A stretch of 12,686 nt of DNA from Trebonia sp. (GTDB taxonomy: Bacteria > Actinomycetota > Actinomycetes > Streptosporangiales > Streptosporangiaceae): the NCBI GenBank assembly GCA_030043595.1, contig JASHXJ010000453.1, positions 1 to 12,686 on the forward strand, written 5' to 3'. The notes beneath the pieces are model-generated. The model saw only the letters and a list, made by a program, of their open reading frames with translations, did not search any database and was not told the origin of the DNA. Below, piece by piece: positions 6,670 to 12,686 of this stretch. Position numbers and translations under genes: made by a program. Each line of letters begins with the position of its first letter. Position 1 is the first letter of the stretch.

Positions 6670-8715
6670 GTGACTGCGCTCCGGGGAAGTGCCCGTATCG
6701 CGGGCTGCGCGCTGATGATCATGACAGGCCTGGCGATTCCGGCGGCGGTCGCGACCCACGCCACGGCGGCGGTGACGTCATCCGCATCAGGGGTCGACGT
6801 CGGCGGCGCGGAACTGCCCACCTGGACGCAGGTCCAGATGGCGGGCAACAGCTTCGTCGGCATCAAGGCGACCGAGGGCAATTACTACAAGAACGCGGAC
6901 TACGTCAACGCCGTGACCGCGGCCGTCGCGGCCGGGCTGTACGTCATGCCGTACGTGTTCGCCAACCCGTACGACTCGACGGCCACGGGGAACGGCACCG
7001 CGAAGCAGCAGGCCGACTACGCCTGGACCAACGAGATCAGCAAGGTGACCGACCCCGCGTACCAGACGAGCGGCCAGATGCTGCCGCTCGTGCTCGACAT
7101 CGAGCCCGACCCGTACATCAACACCGAGAAGAACAGCAACCAGTGCTACGGGCTCAGCCAGGCCGCGATGGTGCAGTGGATCGGCGCGTTCCTGGCCGAG
7201 GCCCAGCAGGACACCGGCAAGACCCCGATCATCTACACCACCGCCGGCTGGTGGGACGCCTGCACCGGGGACAGCACCGCGTTCGGCGGGTATCCGCTGT
7301 GGATCGCCGAGTACGACGTGTCCAGCCCGGCGCTGCCCGCCGGGTGGAACAGCTATACGTTCTGGCAGTACACGAGCAACGGCGACGTTCCCGGCGTCGA
7401 CGGCGACGTCGACCAGGACTTCCTCGGCCCGGTCACCCAGTACAGCCAGGCGGGCGCGCCGATCGGCCCCGTGCAGCTGCAGACGCTGACCTCGCTGAAC
7501 GGCCTGACGCCGGTCACCTACACCGTGCCCGCCGCGGGAAACCCCGGCGCCCTTCCGCCGGGCCTGACGATGAGCCCGTCCGGCCAGGTCACCGGGACTC
7601 CCCTGGCATCGGACCTGGGCCAGCAGTACGCGGTGACGGTCACCCCCTCGGCCGGCGCGGTCCCTTCGTCGCTGACGTTCACCTGGGACGTGGCCGGGAT
7701 GATCACGGTGTACTCTCCCGGCAACCGCAGGACCCCGGCCGGCACCCCGGTCTCCTTGCGGATCGCGGCGTCCGACCCCGACCCTGGCTATACGCCGTCC
7801 TTCGCCGCGACGGGGCTGCCCACGGGCCTGTCGATGAGCCCTTCCGGCCTGATAACGGGCTGGCCGTCGGTGCCGGGCACGTACAGCGTCACGGTCTCCG
7901 CGTCCGACGGGCTGGGCGGCATGGGATCCGTGTCGTTCACCTGGACCGTGCCAGCCGTGGCCGACAGCGGCGTCACCGGGCAGGTCAGGCAGGTCGGCGG
8001 CACAGGGAAGTGCCTCGACGACCCGTCGTCGAGCACGGCGAACGGCACGCTGGTGAACCTGTGGAGCTGCGACGGCCAGCCGGGCCAGAGGTGGACCGTC
8101 GTCCAGGACGGCACGATACGCGTCCTCGGCAAGTGCCTGGCGGCGAGCGGGACGAGCGTGCTGCTGTGGCGGTGCTCTTCTGGCTTCAGCAACCAGCAGT
8201 GGCACGCGGGCACCGACGGCGAGCTGGTCAGCGCCCAGTCCGGCAAGTGCCTGTACTTCGCCGCAGCGAACGCGGCCAACGGCAGCCGGCCGACGATGGC
8301 GACCTGCGCGAACACCACGGTTCAGTCTGGCGAGCACTGGAACCGTCCGGCGGCCGCCGTCTACTCCGGCGACCCGGGCAAGTGCCTGGCTGCCGCGGGG
8401 ACGGCCGTCGTCCTGGCCAGTTGCGCGAGCACGGCGTCCCAGGACTGGACGGCGGCGTCCGATGGGACGGTGCGGCTGGGCGGCCAGTGCCTGACCGAGG
8501 CGGCCGCCGCCACCGCCGGCTCGGCGCTGTCGCTCGGGCCGTGCTCCGCGGCAGCGGCCACCACGTGGCAGCTGACGAGCGCCGGCCCGCTCGCCACCGA
8601 GGTGGTCAGCGCCGCCTCCGGCCTGTGCGTGACGGCCCCGTCGTCCGCCAGCGGCGCCGCGCTGGAGATCGAGGCGTGCGCCGCCACTCCGGCGGACACC
8701 TGGCACGTCGAGTAA
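6670..8715 (+). CDS. secreted GH25 muramidase with two Ig-like domains and two ricin-type lectin domains
   Basis: The 681-residue product begins at GTG with a Sec signal peptide (about residues 1-33, basic start then a hydrophobic core, AxA-type sites). Residues 40-255 are a glycoside hydrolase family 25 domain. It has GVDVGG with Asp43, LVLDIEPD with the catalytic Asp143/Glu145 pair, an IIYTTAGWW strand and the closing WQYTSNGDVPGVDGDVD. This family hydrolyses the MurNAc-GlcNAc bond of peptidoglycan. Two putative-Ig (He_PIG/cadherin-like) repeats follow at about 262-345 and 346-432, each with GLxMSPSGxxTG. The rest (about 435-681) forms two beta-trefoil lectin domains with six QxW-type repeats (QRW, QQW, EHW, QDW, TTW, DTW) and repeated GKCL motifs. 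Lectin domains are expected to bind wall or external glycans. It is divergent from uppP. A role in wall remodelling or attack on other bacteria is inferred. Confidence 0.92.
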   Translation: MTALRGSARIAGCALMIMTGLAIPAAVATHATAAVTSSASGVDVGGAELPTWTQVQMAGNSFVGIKATEGNYYKNADYVNAVTAAVAAGLYVMPYVFANPYDSTATGNGTAKQQADYAWTNEISKVTDPAYQTSGQMLPLVLDIEPDPYINTEKNSNQCYGLSQAAMVQWIGAFLAEAQQDTGKTPIIYTTAGWWDACTGDSTAFGGYPLWIAEYDVSSPALPAGWNSYTFWQYTSNGDVPGVDGDVDQDFLGPVTQYSQAGAPIGPVQLQTLTSLNGLTPVTYTVPAAGNPGALPPGLTMSPSGQVTGTPLASDLGQQYAVTVTPSAGAVPSSLTFTWDVAGMITVYSPGNRRTPAGTPVSLRIAASDPDPGYTPSFAATGLPTGLSMSPSGLITGWPSVPGTYSVTVSASDGLGGMGSVSFTWTVPAVADSGVTGQVRQVGGTGKCLDDPSSSTANGTLVNLWSCDGQPGQRWTVVQDGTIRVLGKCLAASGTSVLLWRCSSGFSNQQWHAGTDGELVSAQSGKCLYFAAANAANGSRPTMATCANTTVQSGEHWNRPAAAVYSGDPGKCLAAAGTAVVLASCASTASQDWTAASDGTVRLGGQCLTEAAAATAGSALSLGPCSAAAATTWQLTSAGPLATEVVSAASGLCVTAPSSASGAALEIEACAATPADTWHVE

Positions 8716-8760
8716 ACGGTCCGCGCGAGCCGCCAGCGCCTGCCGTGCCCGCGCGGTACC

Positions 8761-8812
8761 GGATGAATGTGACATCGAGCCGCCTATAGGCGGCTGAATG
8801 TCACATTCATCC
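8761..8812. terminator. 52-base composite hairpin between muramidase gene and sdhB
   Basis: Outer arms GGATGAATGTGACAT (8761-8775) and its exact complement (8798-8812) form 15 bp. After a 2x2 internal mismatch, inner arms AGCCGCC/GGCGGCT (8778-8784 and 8789-8795) add 7 bp around a TATA loop. It lies between two converging genes, 45 bases after the muramidase stop and 17 bases beyond the sdhB stop, and fits a bidirectional terminator without a T-tract. Confidence 0.8.
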
Positions 8813-8829
8813 CGGGCGCGGGCGGCCCT

Positions 8830-9615
8830 TTACCGCTTGCCGGGAACGGCGGGGGTGCCAGCCTTCGCCGGGCGGCGGGAGATCTTCGAGCCCAGCCACA
8901 CCAGCGGGTCGTACTTGTGGCCCGCCACGCGTTCCTTGAGGGGGATCAGCGCGTTGTCGGTGATCTTGATGTGCTCGGGGCAGACCTCGGTGCAGCACTT
9001 GGTGATGTTGCAGTAGCCGAGGCCGAAGTCGTCCTGCGCGATGTCCCGCCGGTCCGCCTCATCACACGGGTGCATTTCCAGTTCCGCAACCCGCATCAGG
9101 AACCGCGGCCCGGCGAACGGCGCCTCGTTCTCGGCGTGGTCGCGGATCACGTGGCACGTGTTCTGGCACAGGTAGCACTCGATACACTTGCGGAACTCCT
9201 GGGACCGGTTCACGTCCTCCTGCTGCATCCGGAACTCGCCGGGCTTGATCGACGGGTCCGGCGTGAACGACGGGATCGATCGTGCCTTCGCGTAGTTGAA
9301 CGACACGTCGGTCACCAGGTCCCTGATGACCGGGAACGTGCGCATCGGCGTGATCGTCAGGGTGTCCGCCGGGTCGAACGTCGACATCCGGGTCATGCAG
9401 CCAAGCCGCGGCCGGCCGTTGATCTCCATCGAGCACGACCCGCACTTGCCGGCCTTGCAGTTCCAGCGGAGCGCCAGGTCGCCCGCCTGGGTGGCCTGCA
9501 GCCGGTGCAGGACGTCGAGGACGACCTCGCCCTCGTTGACCTCGACCTTGTAGTCGGTCAGCGCACCGGACCCGGCGTCGCCGCGCCAGACCTTCAGTGC
9601 AGCCATGTACCCCAT
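8830..9615 (-). CDS. sdhB: succinate dehydrogenase iron-sulphur subunit (Sdh1/type F)
   Basis: This is the electron-transfer subunit of complex II, linking the FAD of SdhA to the membrane subunit. In 261 residues it has the plant-type ferredoxin domain with [2Fe-2S] ligands Cys53, Cys58, Cys61 and Cys73 (WNCKAGKCGSCS...GCMTRM). The C-terminal domain carries Cys144, 147, 150 and 154, then Cys202, 208 and 212, with the same spacing as the [4Fe-4S]/[3Fe-4S] ligands of E. coli SdhB. All cluster ligands are therefore present. The usual Pro after the fourth Cys is His155 here. The ATG at 9615 shares one base with the sdhA TGA stop, a sign of coupled translation, and GAGGGG precedes it. A second ATG at 9606 is possible, but the MGY opening matches actinobacterial homologues known to me. 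It ends before a strong hairpin. Confidence 0.95.
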   Translation of the reverse strand: MGYMAALKVWRGDAGSGALTDYKVEVNEGEVVLDVLHRLQATQAGDLALRWNCKAGKCGSCSMEINGRPRLGCMTRMSTFDPADTLTITPMRTFPVIRDLVTDVSFNYAKARSIPSFTPDPSIKPGEFRMQQEDVNRSQEFRKCIECYLCQNTCHVIRDHAENEAPFAGPRFLMRVAELEMHPCDEADRRDIAQDDFGLGYCNITKCCTEVCPEHIKITDNALIPLKERVAGHKYDPLVWLGSKISRRPAKAGTPAVPGKR

Positions 9616-11555
9616 CAGTGCCCCTCTTCCGACACAGCGTCAGCCGATGGCGCCGACGGCGGCGCGATCCCGGCCAGTTCTTCCTCGGTCATGTACTTCT
9701 TGAGCTCGGCCGTCTCGAACAGCGCGAGCAGGTCCAGCCGCATCGCGGGCAGCGGCTTGCGGGTCAGTGACACCGTGTCCCCGGTCAGCGCGCAGACGAG
9801 GTTGACCTTGCGCCACTCGGCGGACATCGCGGGGTAGTCCTCGCGGGTATGCCCGCCGCGCGACTCCTGGCGCTCAAGGGCGGCCTGTGCCACGCACTCG
9901 GCGACGAGCAGCATGTTCCGCAGGTCCAGCGCCACGTGCCAGCCGGGGTTGTAGGCCCGGCCGCCCGGCACCGACACGCGGGCCGCCCGCTCGCGGAACT
10001 TCTCGAGCTCGGTCAGCGCCTGCTTGACCTCGGTCTCGCGGCGGATGAGACCGACCAGGTCGTTCATGGTCTGCTGCAGCTCGCCGTGCACCGTGTAGGG
10101 GTTCTCGCCCTCGGCGCGCTCCAGCGGCGCGAGCGCCTCCGCCACGGCCGCGTCGACAGAGGCGGCAGAGGCGGCGGGCCGCGGGCCGGACAGCGAGTCG
10201 ACGTACTCCGCGGCGCCTTCTCCCGCACGCTTGCCGAACACCAGCAGGTCAGACAGCGAGTTCCCGCCGAGCCTGTTGGAGCCGTGCATCCCGCCGGACA
10301 CCTCGCCGGCCGCGAACAGGCCGGGGACGTCTGTGGCGGCGGTGTCCGGGTCGACCTCGACGCCGCCCATCACGTAGTGGCACGTCGGCCCGATCTCCAT
10401 GGGCTGCTTGGTGATGTCCACGTCCGCGAGCTCGATGAACTGGTGGTACATGGACGGCAGCCGCCGCAGGATCTCCTCGGCGGGCCGCCGGGAGGCGATG
10501 TCGAGGAACACGCCGCCGTGCGGTGACCCGCGGCCGGCCTTGATCTCGGAGTTGATGGACCGGGCGACCTCGTCACGCGGGAGCAGCTCCGGCGGGCGCC
10601 GGTTGTGGTCCGGGTCGGTGTACCAGCGGTCGGCCTCTTCCTCGGTCTCCGCGTACTGCGCGCGGAACACGTCAGGCACGTAGTCGAACATGAACCGGTT
10701 GCCCTCGGAGTTGCGCAGCACGCCGCCGTCACCGCGCACCGACTCGGTGACGAGGATGCCGCGCACCGACGGCGGCCACACCATGCCGGTGGGGTGGAAC
10801 TGCACGAACTCCATGTTGATCAGGTCGGCGCCCGCCAGCAGCGCCAGCGCGTGCCCGTCGCCGCTGTACTCCCAGGAGTTGGAGGTGACCTTGAACGTCC
10901 GCCCGATCCCGCCCGTGGCCAGCACCACCGTCGGCGCCTCGAACAGCACGAACCGGCCGGTGTCCCGGAAGTACCCGAAAGCCCCGGCGATGCGCGGCGC
11001 GCCGGTACCGTCCTTGACGAGCCGCGTGATCGTCGTCTCCGCGAACACCCGGATCATGGCCTCAGGGTCGCCCAGCTCGGCAGAGTCGGCCTGCTGCAAG
11101 GCCACGACCCGCTGCTGCAGGGTCCGGATCATCTCCAGGCCGGTCCGGTCGCCCACGTGCGCGAGCCGCGGGTACTCGTGCCCGCCGAAGTTGCGCTGCG
11201 ATATCTTGCCGTCTTTGGTCCGGTCGAACAGCGCGCCCCACGCCTCGAGTTCCCAGACCCGGTCCGGGGCCTCCTTGGCGTGCAGTTCGGCCATCCGCGG
11301 GTTGTTCAGGAACTTGCCGCCGCGCATGGTGTCGCGGAAGTGCACCTGCCAGTTGTCGTTGGGGTTGACGTTGCCCATGGCGGCGGCGGCGCCGCCCTCG
11401 GCCATCACCGTGTGCGCCTTGCCGAACAGCGACTTGGAGATGATCGCTGTCTTCTTGCCGCGCGCGCGGGCCTCGATCGCCGCGCGCAGCCCTGAGCCAC
11501 CCGCGCCGATCACTACCACGTCGTAGGAATGACGCTCGATTTCGGTGGAAGACAT
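9615..11555 (-). CDS. sdhA: succinate dehydrogenase flavoprotein subunit (Sdh1/type F)
   Basis: SdhA oxidises succinate to fumarate with covalently bound FAD, on the cytoplasmic side of the membrane. The 646 residues show the FAD Rossmann motif GAGGSG (17-22) and His48 in GKAHTVMAEGG, the expected covalent FAD attachment residue. Active-site positions follow: QFHPTG with His254, TESVRGDGG, Arg332 in RDEVARSI (the proton shuttle), His393 in TCHYVMGG, and RLGGNSLSD with Arg428. Compared with E. coli SdhA there are about 30 extra residues before Arg332 (about 290-327, DYVPDVFRAQY...RRPPELLPRDEV), as I expect for the mycobacterial Sdh1 type. The ATG at 11555 lies 19 bases after the sdhC stop with only a weak ribosome site. 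The gene overlaps sdhB by one base. Succinate oxidation rather than fumarate reduction is inferred from the operon type. Confidence 0.96.
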   Translation of the reverse strand: MSSTEIERHSYDVVVIGAGGSGLRAAIEARARGKKTAIISKSLFGKAHTVMAEGGAAAAMGNVNPNDNWQVHFRDTMRGGKFLNNPRMAELHAKEAPDRVWELEAWGALFDRTKDGKISQRNFGGHEYPRLAHVGDRTGLEMIRTLQQRVVALQQADSAELGDPEAMIRVFAETTITRLVKDGTGAPRIAGAFGYFRDTGRFVLFEAPTVVLATGGIGRTFKVTSNSWEYSGDGHALALLAGADLINMEFVQFHPTGMVWPPSVRGILVTESVRGDGGVLRNSEGNRFMFDYVPDVFRAQYAETEEEADRWYTDPDHNRRPPELLPRDEVARSINSEIKAGRGSPHGGVFLDIASRRPAEEILRRLPSMYHQFIELADVDITKQPMEIGPTCHYVMGGVEVDPDTAATDVPGLFAAGEVSGGMHGSNRLGGNSLSDLLVFGKRAGEGAAEYVDSLSGPRPAASAASVDAAVAEALAPLERAEGENPYTVHGELQQTMNDLVGLIRRETEVKQALTELEKFRERAARVSVPGGRAYNPGWHVALDLRNMLLVAECVAQAALERQESRGGHTREDYPAMSAEWRKVNLVCALTGDTVSLTRKPLPAMRLDLLALFETAELKKYMTEEELAGIAPPSAPSADAVSEEGH

Positions 11556-11574
11556 AACCGCATCCCCGTTCGGC

Positions 11575-12381
11575 TTAATTGAAGAATCGAAGGTCGGAGA
11601 TGGCGCCGCTGGCGACCAGCATGATGTACAGGTCGGTGAGCATCAGCGTGCCCAGCGTGGTCCAGGCGAGCTGCATATGCCGCGCGTTCAGCCAGGACAC
11701 CTTCGTCCAGGCCCAGTACCGGATCGGGTGCCTGGAGAAGTGCTTCAGCCGGCCGCCGGTGATGTGCCGGCACGAGTGGCAGGACAGCGTGTAGCACCAC
11801 AGCAGGACCACGTTCGCCAGCATGATGAGCGAGCCGAGGCCGAACCCGAAGTTACCGTCCGGGCCGCGGAACGCCTGGGCCACGTCCCAGGTGTTGAGCA
11901 CCGAGATCACGATCACCACGTAGAAGAAGTACCGGTGCAGGTTCTGCATGATCAGCGGGAACCTGGTCTCGCCGGTGTACTTCGCGTGCGGCTCGCGCAC
12001 CGCGCAGCTGGGCGGGGACTGCCAGAACGCCCGGTAATAGGCGCGCCGGTAGTAGTAACAGGTCAGCCGGAACCCGAGCACGAACACCAGCGAGACGAAC
12101 GCGTACGGGATGATCGGGGGTATGGCGGGGATCCAGTGGCCCAGGGTGGACGAACCCGGCACGCACTCGCCGCTGACGCAGGGCGAGTAGAACGGCGTCA
12201 GGTAGTGGTACTTCGGTACGTAGTACCAGTGCCCGGTGAATACGCGGACCGTCGCGTAGGTCAGCCAGATGGTCAGCAGCGTCACGACGACGACCGGCGC
12301 CTGCCACCACCTGTCCTTGCGGAGGGTCCGCTCGGAGATCTGCGCCCGCGTTCTAGCGGGCGCGTCCGATACTTGAGTCAT
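11575..12381 (-). CDS. sdhC: complex II membrane subunit SdhC of the Sdh1/type F class, with Cys/His cluster motif
   Basis: The 268-residue product has about five hydrophobic helices (near 28-48, 88-108, 150-168, 180-200 and 238-260). It anchors SdhAB and should reduce menaquinone. Unlike haem-type SdhC/SdhD pairs it is a single subunit. Features recalled from mycobacterial Sdh1 membrane subunits are TCYYYRRAYYRAFW (107-120), SCAVREPHAKYTGETRFPL, CYTLSCHSCRHITGG (196-210) and LNARHMQLAW (231-240). The M. smegmatis Sdh1 structure has a Rieske-type [2Fe-2S] cluster inside the membrane with His ligands. Candidate ligands here are Cys201, His202, Cys204, His206 and His235, plus Cys108 and Cys126; I cannot say which bind. 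The periplasmic loop has two Cys (68 and 73) that may form a disulphide. The ATG at 12381 is first in the operon, with GAAGG immediately before it and GAGGA further up. No second anchor gene is adjacent. Confidence 0.93.
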   Translation of the reverse strand: MTQVSDAPARTRAQISERTLRKDRWWQAPVVVVTLLTIWLTYATVRVFTGHWYYVPKYHYLTPFYSPCVSGECVPGSSTLGHWIPAIPPIIPYAFVSLVFVLGFRLTCYYYRRAYYRAFWQSPPSCAVREPHAKYTGETRFPLIMQNLHRYFFYVVIVISVLNTWDVAQAFRGPDGNFGFGLGSLIMLANVVLLWCYTLSCHSCRHITGGRLKHFSRHPIRYWAWTKVSWLNARHMQLAWTTLGTLMLTDLYIMLVASGAISDLRFFN

Positions 12382-12410
12382 CCTTCAGCGTCCTCGGAGC
12401 CTTGAGCGTG

Positions 12411-12416
12411 ATCGTA
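12411..12416 (-). promoter_or_regulatory. possible -10 box for the sdhCAB operon
   Basis: Read on the minus strand this is TACGAT, fitting the TAnnnT pattern, 30 bases before the sdhC ATG. No good -35 sequence is visible at the expected distance. The rest of the gap (12382-12551) shows no strong hairpin or repeat. Confidence 0.22.
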
Positions 12417-12551
12417 ACGCGACGCGTGTCCAGGCCATCCCTCGCCCCGAATGGACGGACCGGGGTTGCCCGCGCATGGCGACGTCCATGAACCTATTCC
12501 AGTTACTCTCAGGATGCCGCATCGGACGGCCCTTCCAGCATGTGAGACTGG

Positions 12552-12686
12552 CTACATTCCGCCGCCGGAAAGAGCCGACCGCAGGAACTCCACCTGCAGC
12601 AGCAGCAGGTTCTCAGCGACGACCTCCTGCGGGGTCATGTGCGTCACACCGGACAGCGGCAGCACCGAATGCGGGTACCCCGCCGC
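12552..12686 (-). CDS. S9-family peptidase (prolyl oligopeptidase/dipeptidyl peptidase type), C-terminal fragment
   Basis: The last 44 residues and the TAG stop of a minus-strand gene enter from the right edge. The sequence includes PHSVLPLSGVTHMTPQEVV, followed by AENLLLLQVEFLRSAL. This ending is typical of actinobacterial S9 serine peptidases of the dipeptidyl-peptidase IV/prolyl oligopeptidase fold. One of the two visible His (in PHS or THM) should be the catalytic His. The nucleophile Ser and the Asp lie outside the window, so activity cannot be judged. It precedes sdhC on the same strand by 170 bases, which makes one shared transcript less likely but not excluded. Confidence 0.75.
   Translation of the reverse strand, partial: AAGYPHSVLPLSGVTHMTPQEVVAENLLLLQVEFLRSALSGGGM

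Noticed and set aside
7143..8789. Long open frames on both strands over the muramidase gene (548 and 662 residues)
   Set aside because: They are Arg/Pro/Gly-rich shadow frames without family motifs; the GH25 frame has clear catalytic and lectin motifs.
8761..8812. CRP/FNR-like site suggested by TGTGA and TCACA
   Set aside because: The half-sites are about 28 bases apart, far beyond the 6-base CRP spacing, they are arms of a hairpin, and the location is between converging gene ends.

Overview
The window is very GC-rich, with strong G/C preference at third codon positions, frequent GTG/TTG starts and strong terminator-like hairpins without T-tracts. Its gene content (TypA, a lone PspA, an actinobacterial UppP variant and a three-subunit mycobacterial Sdh1-like complex II) points to an aerobic actinomycete chromosome. 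I see no rRNA, tRNA, CRISPR array, transposase, integrase or phage gene. Most of it looks like ordinary chromosome, with unusual regulatory repeats between genes.

Left part (1-1294, minus strand): the N-terminal two thirds of a large ATPase-type regulator (Walker A and B visible) runs off the left edge. Upstream of it, in the same direction, is a small basic/acidic helical protein with a very strong ribosome binding site. A 437-base gap (1295-1731) follows, holding two tandem repeat arrays: three 13-base units and five 11-base units. Then comes a plus-strand lipoprotein gene of lower GC and no recognised family.

Middle (2509-6497): a 16-bp hairpin separates the lipoprotein gene from convergent pspA (membrane stress). 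Divergent from pspA is typA/bipA (ribosome-associated GTPase). typA converges on uppP (undecaprenyl-diphosphate phosphatase), which has a variant second motif and a cytoplasmic insertion.

Right of uppP: a divergent, secreted, modular GH25 muramidase (signal peptide, GH25, two Ig-like domains, two ricin-type trefoils). The shared uppP/muramidase intergenic region carries a near-perfect 23-base tandem repeat, and a hairpin abuts the muramidase start. So a lipid-carrier recycling gene and a wall-cutting enzyme may share a control region. A 52-base composite hairpin ends the muramidase gene and separates it from the convergent sdh operon.

Right part (8830-12381, minus strand): sdhC-sdhA-sdhB, transcribed in that order with a 19-base gap and a 1-base overlap, encodes a complex II resembling mycobacterial Sdh1 (type F). 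Its membrane subunit carries a Cys/His cluster of the sort that holds a membrane-embedded Rieske-type [2Fe-2S] cluster in that class. The last 135 bases are the C-terminal end of an S9-family peptidase gene, also on the minus strand.

I do not see a clear novel multi-gene system. The strongest leads are the Rieske-type complex II membrane subunit, the tandem-repeat control regions, the UppP variant and the multidomain muramidase.
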